Below, one piece after another: positions 9,036-16,825 of a DNA stretch of 64,000 bases (positions within the stretch are counted from its first letter, which is position 1; the number at the start of each line of letters is the position of its first letter). The position numbers and the translations under genes were made by a program. The notes beneath the pieces were generated by a model. The model made no database searches and had not been told where the DNA came from. It worked only from the letters and a program-made list of their open reading frames with translations. Origin of the DNA: Blastocatellia bacterium (GTDB lineage: Bacteria > Acidobacteriota > Blastocatellia > Chloracidobacteriales > JADJPF01); assembly GCA_025057015.1 (NCBI GenBank), contig JANWYG010000017.1, forward strand, positions 1 to 64,000, written 5' to 3'.

Positions 9036-10289
9036 ATGCCACTACTTTTACTAGCATTACTATTTCTCTTGACTGAGGTTGCAATTGCGCAGCGACCCTC
9101 CGATTCGTTTGATAATGCCGTATTTAATGCTCCTAAAGGTTGGCGCAGAGTAGAAAGTGGCGGTACTCTTATCTTCATTCCACAAGACCTGCGCTCAGGT
9201 GAACGCGTACTGATAGCACTACTTCCGAGCGAAGTGCTAAGCAGCAACTTTAGAGACTGGTTCAAAGCAAAGATCCGGCAAAGCTTACAAGACGGCGAAC
9301 GAATAGTTAAAGAAAGCGACCTCCTAGAACAACGCGTAGAAGAAGGATATGACACTCTGGTTAAACTCATAGAAACCCGCGACAGCGCAGGCTATAGCTA
9401 CCACCGCCTCTACTTAGGCGCTAGACCGGGTAATCGTGCTGAAATGGTGCTCTATCTAGCAAGCAGTGCAGAATTGTTTAAACGCTATGGCGATACATTC
9501 CAAGGGTTCGCATTAAGTCTGGACTATAAGAGCGCACGTAGCAGCGATATCAGCAAGGAGGCTACTAGCACATTGACTTCTCCACCAAAGATCAACAAAC
9601 CAACAGGAGGACTGTCAGGGCTATACACCGGCAATAAGTACCGCTTAAATTACAACGCGCTGACAAACACCTACGAGCATAAAAACGTGAACATACACTA
9701 CATATTCTCCCCCGACGGGCGAGTCTACCAGGGCCTGCCGAAGGGCGGAACGTTGGAAAACTTCGATATGGACTTGGCGACCCGCCTCGAGCCAAAGAAA
9801 GTAGGACGTTACGAGATCTCCGGCAATAAGATCACGCTCAGTTGGCCAGACTCTGCAGGCAGCCCGTCCGACTACAAACCTACATCCTGGGGAATGAAGA
9901 TAGGCGACACGCCTTTCTACCGCGTAAAGCCTTGGAACGGACTAAAGCTAGACGGCACTTACTCAGTTAAATCGTTCGTCAATACTTCGAGTAGAATAAG
10001 TGGAGAGGGAGGTATCGCCGGTGAAAACGTCTTGATCTTCCGCCGCGACGGTACCTTCGAATCTTCTGGATTTACCGGATATGCAGCTTCTACCTCAAAC
10101 GTAAACACAGCCGCAACTGTAAAGCGCAGCGGCCGAGGTAGCTATAAAATCACAGGCAATACGCTAGAACTAAAGTTCAATGACGGAACTACGCTCCGGT
10201 CTACTTTCTACGTTCACCCTCAGAACGAAAGCGAACCCAGACCTGGCTTGATAGTGATTGACGGTACTTATTACCTGCTGAGAGACTAA
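9036..10289 (+). CDS. Secreted protein of unknown function
   Basis: An exported protein of about 417 residues that I do not recognise. A clear signal peptide (MPLLLLALLFLLTEVAIAQ) starts at ATG 9036; a GTG at 9027 overlapping the rhodanese stop is the alternative. The N-terminal half (about 20-170) begins with FNAPKGWRRVESGGTLIFIP, a pattern of surface or periplasmic proteins with a PsbP/DUF-type fold. The second half is rich in Gly, Tyr and Ser, with two segments of the form GLYTGNKYRLNY and LDGTYSVKSFV, each followed by a hydrophobic FxxDGR/FRRDGTF strand, suggesting two related beta-sheet modules. No Cys pairs, catalytic motif or membrane segment is visible after the signal peptide. Confidence 0.75.
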   Translation: MPLLLLALLFLLTEVAIAQRPSDSFDNAVFNAPKGWRRVESGGTLIFIPQDLRSGERVLIALLPSEVLSSNFRDWFKAKIRQSLQDGERIVKESDLLEQRVEEGYDTLVKLIETRDSAGYSYHRLYLGARPGNRAEMVLYLASSAELFKRYGDTFQGFALSLDYKSARSSDISKEATSTLTSPPKINKPTGGLSGLYTGNKYRLNYNALTNTYEHKNVNIHYIFSPDGRVYQGLPKGGTLENFDMDLATRLEPKKVGRYEISGNKITLSWPDSAGSPSDYKPTSWGMKIGDTPFYRVKPWNGLKLDGTYSVKSFVNTSSRISGEGGIAGENVLIFRRDGTFESSGFTGYAASTSNVNTAATVKRSGRGSYKITGNTLELKFNDGTTLRSTFYVHPQNESEPRPGLIVIDGTYYLLRD

Positions 10290-10293
10290 ACTT

Positions 10294-10315
10294 GATGGCC
10301 GCATGGCCGGCCATC
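10294..10315. terminator. GC-rich hairpin between convergent transcripts
   Basis: GATGGCCG pairs with CGGCCATC around a CATGGC loop, just after the stop of the secreted-protein gene and before the minus-strand tRNA. No U-tract follows, so an intrinsic-terminator role is only a guess from its position. Confidence 0.4.
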
Positions 10316-10343
10316 ACTCAACCAGCCTACTACGAGGGCTAGA

Positions 10344-10426
10344 TGCGGATGAGAGGACTTGAACCTCCACCACCCGAAGGTGACAGCGTCCTGAGCGCTG
10401 CGCGTCTGCCATTCCGCCACATCCGC
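10344..10426 (-). tRNA. tRNA-Leu (CAG anticodon)
   Basis: An 83-nt tRNA on the minus strand. The acceptor stem pairs GCGGATG with CATCCGC and the discriminator base is A. The anticodon stem CAGCG/CGCTG holds the loop CTCAGGA, giving anticodon CAG. There is a long variable arm (class II tRNA) and a T-arm with the GGTTCAAGTCC pattern. CCA is not encoded, so it must be added after transcription. It decodes CTG, which is common in the island genes. Confidence 0.95.
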
Positions 10427-10477
10427 AAGCAACAGCTTAAAGTAAATTATATGCTGCCAAAACGCAAGACAAAACCG

Positions 10478-11239
10478 CTATTTCTTGGGCTCTACCTTCA
10501 CACGAACGCTAAAAGCCCCCTCGTTATCGCTTATATTCCCCTCGTTGACGCTTAGAAAGAGCTTCCCATCGCGAGATGCAACAAACTCTTTCTCTTTGCC
10601 TACGAAGATAAAATCGTCGTTGTCGTCGCCTATGACGGCTATAAGCGCTCCCGTCGGGCTACTAGCAAGCAGCTTGTCCTTATCCTCCAAAGACGGAATG
10701 CCTTCAGGACCAGACTCCCGCCCAGCCGACAGCTTGACTTTACCGGTCGCCGAAAGCGATATTTTATCGCCACGCTTTACCGTAACGTTTGCATAAGTCC
10801 ACTCTTCTCTAGCCGGTACGTTTACACTTACCTCTTTAGCTACCCCAGCTTCAGAACGAGGCGAAGTCTGACTAGACGAACTTGCGGCCGGTGGTAGTGA
10901 TTGCGCGCCACGAGCTGCACCTTCGGACGATCTCTCCTCCGAACTGCGCGAAGTACTCGCCGTCTGTCGCGTATCAGACGACCGTAAATCAGAGGAACGT
11001 ACTTCAGAAGAAGAGGTACTACGAGATTCAGTACTCGAAAACTCTATCGATTCAACGTCACGTACGTCAATACGCGCCTTGATAGGACCGCTGTAGGAGC
11101 CAAGCTTGATCTCTACAGTAAAGGCTCCTGCCGAATAATTGACCACGCGCCCTGACACTACCTCACCATTCTTGAGCTTGATTGTATCTGCAGTAGCAGC
11201 AGAACAAAGTATCGCTACCAAGAGTAATGCCCGTCTCAT
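10478..11239 (-). CDS. Secreted protein with C-terminal LecA/PA-IL-like domain
   Basis: An exported protein of about 253 residues. A signal peptide (MRRALLLVAILCSAATA) begins at ATG 11239. It is followed by a short beta domain (DTIKLKNGEVVSGRVVNY) like those in proteins that respond to surface or stress cues, then a Ser/Arg/Glu-rich linker (about 85-145) with many SSE/SSD repeats. The C-terminal domain (about 150-250) resembles the PA-IL galactophilic lectin family: VTVKRGDKISLSATG, GALIAVIGD and a closing NEGNISDNEGAFSVRV, which matches the usual calcium-binding end N-x-G-x-F. It lies 16 nt downstream of the carboxylase gene and is probably cotranscribed. Sugar binding is inferred, not shown. 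Confidence 0.72.
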   Translation of the reverse strand: MRRALLLVAILCSAATADTIKLKNGEVVSGRVVNYSAGAFTVEIKLGSYSGPIKARIDVRDVESIEFSSTESRSTSSSEVRSSDLRSSDTRQTASTSRSSEERSSEGAARGAQSLPPAASSSSQTSPRSEAGVAKEVSVNVPAREEWTYANVTVKRGDKISLSATGKVKLSAGRESGPEGIPSLEDKDKLLASSPTGALIAVIGDDNDDFIFVGKEKEFVASRDGKLFLSVNEGNISDNEGAFSVRVKVEPKK

Positions 11240-11255
11240 AACCACTTCCCTAACA

Positions 11256-12791
11256 CTATAAAGGAATGTTACCGTGTTTCCTCGGTGGATTACTATCACG
11301 CTTGTTTTCAAGCATCCTGAGGCCCCGAATAAGCCTCTTTCGAGTCTGCGATGGTATAATCACGTCATCGATAAAACCTCGCTGAGCGGCTACAAACGGC
11401 GAGGCAAACTTCTCCTGATACTCGGCTACCTTCTCCGCTCGCAGCCTTGCCGGATCCTCAGCTTCTGCCAGCTCTTGCCGATAGAGAATGTTGACTGCAC
11501 CCTCAGCACCCATGACAGCTATCTCAGCGGTCGGCCAAGCCAAATTCAAGTCAGCGCGTATGTGCTTAGACGCCATAACGCAATAAGCCCCACCATAAGC
11601 TTTGCGCGTGATGACCGTAAGCTTCGGAACCGTAGCTTCGGCAAAGGCATATAGCAGCTTTGCTCCATGACGGATTATCCCATGGTGCTCCTGCTGAACT
11701 CCGGGTAAAAATCCAGGCACGTCTTCGAACGTAACCAAGGGAATGTTGAAACAATCACAGAAACGTACAAACCTAGCAGCTTTGACCGAAGCATCTATAT
11801 CAAGCACGCCAGCAAGTACCGCCGGCTGGTTTGCTACTATACCGACAGAATAGCCGCCAAGTCTAGCAAAACCTATGACGATGTTCTTTGCAAAGTGCTC
11901 CTGTACTTCAAAAAAGTACCCATCATCAACTATGTGCCGTATGACTTTACGCATATCGTACGGCAGATTAGGATTGTCAGGAACCAAGCTATCAAGCTCC
12001 GTATCAGCCCGATCTTCCGGATCATCAGTAGGCTTGTACGGCGGGTCATCCATATTGTTCGAAGGAATAAAAGACAGAAGCTCTCTGATTATCTGTAGAC
12101 ACTCTTCCTCATCTTCTGCTGCAAAATGTGCCACGCCAGACCGCGTGTTGTGCGTCATAGCTCCGCCTAGCTCTTCTTTGGTCACTTCCTCATGAGTAAC
12201 AGCTTTGATCACGTCCGGCCCCGTGATGAACATGTAGCTTCCTTTAACCATCACGTTAAAATCAGTAATAGCAGGGCTATAGACAGCTCCACCTGCACAC
12301 GGCCCCATTATGGCCGATATCTGTGGCACTACACCCGAAGCAAGCGTGTTTCTGAGAAAGATCTCAGCATAACCAGCAAGCGAGGCAACTCCTTCCTGAA
12401 TCCGAGCACCACCTGAATCGTTCAGTCCTATGATCGGTGCCCCGTTCTTCATTGCCAAATCCATTATCTTGCAGATCTTCTCGGCGTTAGTTTCCGAAAG
12501 CGAGCCTCCAAAAACGGTAAAATCCTGTGCAAAAACGTAAACATCCCGACCGTCTATCAGTCCGTGACCAGCTACAACTCCATCTCCCGGATAGCGCTCC
12601 ATTTCGAAATCGCTACATCGGTGCAGCTTGAACCTGTCAAACTCCTGAAAACTTCCTTCATCAACTAGCCGCAGTATCCTTTCCCTTGCAGTCAGTAACC
12701 CCTGCTGCTTACGCTTCTGCAACCGTTCTTTGCCACCTCCAAGCTCCGCTTCTCGTTCCATCTGTCGCAACTTCTCTAGCTTGTCTTGCAT
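11256..12791 (-). CDS. Acyl-CoA carboxylase beta subunit (propionyl-CoA carboxylase type)
   Basis: The 511-residue carboxyltransferase subunit of a biotin-dependent acyl-CoA carboxylase. Family signatures include [30 protein letters not shown], the acyl-CoA oxyanion-hole region [12 protein letters not shown], and the second half with [22 protein letters not shown] and [11 protein letters not shown]. The length is typical of PccB/MmdA. It would transfer carboxyl from biotin carried by an alpha subunit or biotin carrier protein, neither of which is encoded nearby. The substrate is probably propionyl-CoA, linking fatty-acid and amino-acid breakdown to methylmalonyl-CoA; methylmalonyl-CoA decarboxylase is an alternative reading. 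Confidence 0.93.
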   Translation of the reverse strand: MQDKLEKLRQMEREAELGGGKERLQKRKQQGLLTARERILRLVDEGSFQEFDRFKLHRCSDFEMERYPGDGVVAGHGLIDGRDVYVFAQDFTVFGGSLSETNAEKICKIMDLAMKNGAPIIGLNDSGGARIQEGVASLAGYAEIFLRNTLASGVVPQISAIMGPCAGGAVYSPAITDFNVMVKGSYMFITGPDVIKAVTHEEVTKEELGGAMTHNTRSGVAHFAAEDEEECLQIIRELLSFIPSNNMDDPPYKPTDDPEDRADTELDSLVPDNPNLPYDMRKVIRHIVDDGYFFEVQEHFAKNIVIGFARLGGYSVGIVANQPAVLAGVLDIDASVKAARFVRFCDCFNIPLVTFEDVPGFLPGVQQEHHGIIRHGAKLLYAFAEATVPKLTVITRKAYGGAYCVMASKHIRADLNLAWPTAEIAVMGAEGAVNILYRQELAEAEDPARLRAEKVAEYQEKFASPFVAAQRGFIDDVIIPSQTRKRLIRGLRMLENKRDSNPPRKHGNIPL

Positions 12792-12925
12792 AATTCTTGC
12801 CCATCTTTACGTTGATTTTTGAAATAAGCAAAATACAATACTGCAACTACCTGTTGCAATCTACCAAAGTCGTTTTTTCAGCAGTATAGCAAATAACCAC
12901 AGCTTAGCTTGAAGGTCGGCAAAAA

Positions 12926-14023
12926 GTGAACAAGAAAGAACTAGACGAACTACTAAAGATAGCCGTAGAAGACGGTATTTCAGACGTGATCTTTGCCGCA
13001 GGCGAACCACCGCTTCTCAGATACAGCGGCAAGCTAATGAACGCTCGTAGCCAGCCCCTAGAACCCCAACAAACAGAACTTCTAGCTCGAATCATACTTC
13101 GAGAGCGAGGCATGGAAACCGAACTAGACCGCATGGACGCAGAACTAGATCGCTTCCGCGAAGTCTCATACGAGCTACCAGGCATAGGACGCTTCCGAGT
13201 GAGTATCTTTCGCTCCTGCGGCGCTCTGAGACTCGTGCTACGCGTAATCCCCCTAGAAGTACGCTCTTTTGCCGAGCTTAACCTCCCACTAGAATTAGAA
13301 CAGATAGCTTCCCTCAGCAGAGGATTAGTGCTAGTAACCGGCGCTACCGGACAAGGCAAGTCAACTACCGTATCAGCAATCCTAGAACATATCAACAAAA
13401 CCCGTAAGGTGCACATAATCACCATCGAAGACCCGATAGAATACACCTACGGCAAGCGTTCCGCATTGATCACTCAACGAGAAATAGGCGAAGACGTACC
13501 TGACTACCGTACCGCCATTAGACAAGCGCTGCGACAGAGCCCCGATGTAATCATGATCGGAGAAGCACGCGACAAAGAGACTTTCGAAGCCGCTCTTTCA
13601 GCCTCTGAAACCGGCCATTTAGTCATCACCACACTACACACTACCGATACAATCAACACGATTAGCAGAATCCTCAGCATGTACCCACAAGACGAGAGGA
13701 CAGAACTGCGACAAAGATTGGCATTAAACCTAGCTGGTATAATCAGCCTACGCCTCCTGCCTAGAAAAGACTCTAGCGCACGCATCCCAGCTGTAGAACT
13801 GCTCCGAAACACTCCAGCCATCGCCGAGTGCCTGCGCAGACAAGATAGACTCCAAGACCTCTACCAGCACATGCAACGAGGCCGAGATTATTACGGGATG
13901 CGTACCTTCGATCAACACCTGCTGGAACTTTATAAAGCAGCTAAAATCGACCTCGAAACCGCCCTCGCCGCTGCTTCTAAACCTACAGAACTCGAACGAA
14001 CTATCGCCCTCAAAGAAGAATGA
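12926..14023 (+). CDS. PilT/PilU-family type IV pilus ATPase
   Basis: A 365-residue secretion-type ATPase of the PilT/PilU group that powers pilus retraction or related movement at the inner membrane. The Walker A motif GATGQGKST, the Asp box IEDPIEY, Walker B DVIMIGEARD and the His box TGHLVITTLHT are all present. The N-terminal GISDVIFAAGEPPLLRYSG matches the PilT N-domain. Start is GTG at 12926, with GAAGG about 10 bases upstream. It precedes the pseudopilin operon by 236 nt of regulatory DNA, so it is functionally related but perhaps separately transcribed. PilT and PilU cannot be separated here. Confidence 0.9.
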   Translation: MNKKELDELLKIAVEDGISDVIFAAGEPPLLRYSGKLMNARSQPLEPQQTELLARIILRERGMETELDRMDAELDRFREVSYELPGIGRFRVSIFRSCGALRLVLRVIPLEVRSFAELNLPLELEQIASLSRGLVLVTGATGQGKSTTVSAILEHINKTRKVHIITIEDPIEYTYGKRSALITQREIGEDVPDYRTAIRQALRQSPDVIMIGEARDKETFEAALSASETGHLVITTLHTTDTINTISRILSMYPQDERTELRQRLALNLAGIISLRLLPRKDSSARIPAVELLRNTPAIAECLRRQDRLQDLYQHMQRGRDYYGMRTFDQHLLELYKAAKIDLETALAAASKPTELERTIALKEE

Positions 14024-14043
14024 TGAGAAGTCGGTTACATATC

Positions 14044-14064
14044 TTTGTTACAAAATGTAACAAA
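14044..14064. promoter_or_regulatory. 9-bp perfect inverted repeat, candidate operator
   Basis: TTTGTTACA and TGTAACAAA face each other across three A residues in the gap between the PilT-type gene and the pseudopilin operon. The AT-rich symmetric form suits a dimeric regulator. A weak terminator for the upstream gene is the alternative, but no U-tract follows. Confidence 0.45.
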
Positions 14065-14149
14065 ATACATGTACCATTTCCAGAGACAGCCCCTACCTAT
14101 AGAGCGGCAACTTACTGAACGACAAGGATATCTCTAGCATATCGATATT

Positions 14150-14166
14150 TTGGTTCAAAATTTGCA
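14150..14166 (+). promoter_or_regulatory. Sigma-54-type promoter candidate for the pseudopilin operon
   Basis: TTGGTTCAAAATTTGCA has the GG-N10-GC spacing of -24/-12 promoters and agrees with 11 of the 14 specified consensus positions. It lies about 94 nt upstream of the first pilin-like start, leaving a leader of about 80 nt. Sigma-54 control of pilin genes is established in other bacteria. Confidence 0.55.
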
Positions 14167-14259
14167 CTTTTGTAGAAAAGCTAAACGCAGCCAAAGTTGG
14201 TCTCTGCACGCAAAAGGTGAACAACGAGAACTTTTAAAACTTCTTCTGGGAAGGAACTT

Positions 14260-14931
14260 ATGAAACAGCAAGGATTTAGCTTAGCAGAACTTATAGTAGT
14301 GCTGGCAATAATAGCAATCCTATCAGCGATGTTTGTCATATCGCTCAATCCACAACGGAGAATGGTTAAGACCGAAGATGCAGCTGCGGCACTATACAGC
14401 GTCCTGCGCCAAGCACGTATACTTGCCGTCACCAGACGCCAATACTACGCCGTAGTGATAAATCCCACTGCCACTGCAGCCAGTACTACGCTCAGCAACG
14501 GAGTCTGGCCATCTGGTCAGTTGTGCCCAGAACATAGCGTCTGCTTAATAGACATGGGTGCTTTGTCATCTGGCGATGAGCGGCTAGTCCTATCCCGGCG
14601 CTTCGCAAGAGACATAAACATCAATAACACTGCTGAATTACCTGCTTCGTCGGCCATGCCGCAGCCAGAAAGATTCTTCAACGAGCCAACTGTTACTGGG
14701 ATTACTGTAGTCGGCTATTTCGATCCCTCTGGCAGAGCTGTTAACGCCGCCGATAACACAGGCATACCAGTGTATGCTAGATTCGCCTTCTCAGCTAACG
14801 ATGCTAAAGTCTCAGCTGGCCCTACGTTGCTACGTGCCGTTACCCTCTATGGAGCAAGCGGCGGCTTGAAGGGATGGAGATATAACCCACACAGCTCACC
14901 TGCAGCATGGATAGGTGAAAGAAAGTGGTAA
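14260..14931 (+). CDS. GspH/FimT-type pseudopilin
   Basis: A minor pilin-like protein of 223 residues. The N-terminus MKQQG then FSLAELIVVLAIIAIL is a class III leader cut after Gly, with the conserved Glu at position 5 of the mature protein and an N-terminal hydrophobic helix. The rest is a soluble, beta-rich pilin head. The family (GspH/FimT) helps to prime assembly of type IV pili or type II secretion pseudopili. It starts at ATG 14260 after a GGGAAGGA ribosome site and is the first of four pilin-like genes in one operon. Confidence 0.9.
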   Translation: MKQQGFSLAELIVVLAIIAILSAMFVISLNPQRRMVKTEDAAAALYSVLRQARILAVTRRQYYAVVINPTATAASTTLSNGVWPSGQLCPEHSVCLIDMGALSSGDERLVLSRRFARDININNTAELPASSAMPQPERFFNEPTVTGITVVGYFDPSGRAVNAADNTGIPVYARFAFSANDAKVSAGPTLLRAVTLYGASGGLKGWRYNPHSSPAAWIGERKW

Positions 14932-14946
14932 GTAAGGAGAATAAGC

Positions 14947-15588
14947 ATGAAAGAAGTCAATACGAAACAAAAAGGGTTCTCACTAGTTGAAGTTCTCATA
15001 GCAATGATGATAGTGATGGTAGGGTTACTAGCACTATCAGGTGCATTGCTAATTGGTATAACCCTACCGGGACGTGCAAGAAAGCAAGAAATCGCCAAAT
15101 ACATGGCTATGGCCATTATGGAAAGCATCATAGCCGCCAAAGAGTCACCAAGAGAGGGCTTTCCAAACTTTCAATCCCTAAGCAATACAGCTGGTGGCCG
15201 ATTCGACAATGGAAATTTCCATCCGATGTTCACTGCCGGGCCAGATGGCGTCTATGGCACCTGCGATGACGGCTCTACCACTTTTAACTGCAGTGGCGGT
15301 GGAGTTCCTGCAGGCTCCAGCGTCGTCCGATTATCAGCAGATCCCGGCTCCGATGGACAATATGACTCTAACCTTTACGCTACATCTCCCCCACCTAACG
15401 ACCTTATAATGGTACTTTCTGACTTCACCCGCAGGGTTACCATAACAGACACCACTGAAACCTTTGGCTCAGAAACCCGCGTCGTAGCCAAAGACGTCAC
15501 AGTCGAAGTGCGCTACGGGACCCCAAGCGGAATAAGGGAGACAATAACTCTAAGAGCTAGATTAACCGACTTCAGCAGACTTCAATAG
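14947..15588 (+). CDS. PilV/GspI-type minor pilin
   Basis: A prepilin of 213 residues. After a short charged leader ending in KQKG comes FSLVEVLIAMMIVMVGLLALSG, the type IV prepilin cleavage site and membrane helix with Glu5 present. The helix and the following AKYMAMAIMESI segment are typical of PilV. The C-terminal domain contains a pair of cysteines in TCDDGSTTFNCSGGG that could form a disulfide. It is 15 nt downstream of the previous pilin gene and part of the same operon. It probably joins the minor-pilin initiation complex. Confidence 0.87.
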   Translation: MKEVNTKQKGFSLVEVLIAMMIVMVGLLALSGALLIGITLPGRARKQEIAKYMAMAIMESIIAAKESPREGFPNFQSLSNTAGGRFDNGNFHPMFTAGPDGVYGTCDDGSTTFNCSGGGVPAGSSVVRLSADPGSDGQYDSNLYATSPPPNDLIMVLSDFTRRVTITDTTETFGSETRVVAKDVTVEVRYGTPSGIRETITLRARLTDFSRLQ

Positions 15589-15604
15589 CCTTAGGAGCTA
15601 GATT

Positions 15605-16789
15605 ATGAAAGAAAAAGGATTCTCATTAGCCGAACTACTCGTAGCAATGGCACTCTTTCTAGTGCTGCTCGTTCCGATAATGTCCTTCTTGAACGCTGGC
15701 CGTGCCGCTCGCTCTACTTCAATCCGACTTACCGAAGTCGAGCATAACGTCCGCGCAGCCCTGCAATCGATAGGGCGCGATATACAAAACGCAGGGTATG
15801 GACTGGCTCCTACCATCCCTGTAGGCTCAAGCGATATACTCCGCTTGCTTACTCACACCGGTATTGCCTCCCCGTATCAGGTAACCCCAATAATACCAGG
15901 CAACAACCTGAACCGAGTTGATACGGAAGGCGCAACCCCTACTGCAACGTCTAATTTAACAGACCAAATTACCCTACTTTACGCCGATCCGACATTTAAC
16001 TTCGGGATGCCAGTAAGCGGAAACGTCGGTGGCAGCAACTCTTCAAGAACTTTTACTCCGATGACACCCATACCTGCAGCCTTCAACACCCTAGTACCAG
16101 GTGACCTCGTCGTGCTAGCAATGGGAACTGAGGTGGCTATGGGATACGTAAGCACCAATACCGGTTCGGTGATAAATTTCTCGTCGGGCGATCCCTTTAA
16201 CTTAAACCAACCTGGCAGCGGACCAATTTCAACCATTGCGGCACTCCCACAACAGCCCGGTCAAGTCTCCCTCTACAAGCTGGTAATGATAACTTATTAT
16301 CTAGATCGCAACGGCAACCTGATTAGAAGGGAACGTATTCCCCCACCACATACCAATTTCGACAATCTCCATACCAACGTTACTACCCTCTCACCAGCAA
16401 GTATTGATCTACCCTCCCAACACTCGTATACCTGCCGAAGTACAGGCACTCCTCCTGTAGATGGTACTTGCTACTTCGACAATATAATAGCTACCGGTAT
16501 AGAAAATCTGCAGTTTACATATTACCTGCACGTCCCGCAGACAGGCCTTACAGCAGGGCCCCTAGATGATCCTAGCCCCAGAGCTGTCACGCCTAGTACT
16601 TTCCCAGGTAGATTACTTGATATCCGACAAGTAAACGTATCCATTACTGCTAGAGCTTCCGAAAAGGATGCGAGGCTCAAAGATCGCTTTAGCACTACAA
16701 CCTTCAGACGTGGATATCTCTATCGGTTCTCAGCTAATGCTACCTTCAACACTAGAAACTTTTATGGTTCCGACTTCCGTCCTAACTAA
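15605..16789 (+). CDS. PilW-type minor pilin
   Basis: A prepilin of 394 residues with leader MKEKG, mature N-terminus FSLAELLVAMALFLVLLV (Glu5 present) and the PilW-like continuation RAALQSIGRDIQNAGYGL. The large soluble domain holds long loops and ends in a typical VNVSITARASEKD strand. The length is within the PilW range. A GGAGCTAG ribosome site overlaps the intergenic 16 nt. Together with the PilV-like and PilX-like neighbours it would form the pilus tip complex. Confidence 0.87.
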   Translation: MKEKGFSLAELLVAMALFLVLLVPIMSFLNAGRAARSTSIRLTEVEHNVRAALQSIGRDIQNAGYGLAPTIPVGSSDILRLLTHTGIASPYQVTPIIPGNNLNRVDTEGATPTATSNLTDQITLLYADPTFNFGMPVSGNVGGSNSSRTFTPMTPIPAAFNTLVPGDLVVLAMGTEVAMGYVSTNTGSVINFSSGDPFNLNQPGSGPISTIAALPQQPGQVSLYKLVMITYYLDRNGNLIRRERIPPPHTNFDNLHTNVTTLSPASIDLPSQHSYTCRSTGTPPVDGTCYFDNIIATGIENLQFTYYLHVPQTGLTAGPLDDPSPRAVTPSTFPGRLLDIRQVNVSITARASEKDARLKDRFSTTTFRRGYLYRFSANATFNTRNFYGSDFRPN

Positions 16790-16825
16790 GGCATTATTTA
16801 CAAATATTTAAGGAGATTTTAGGCT

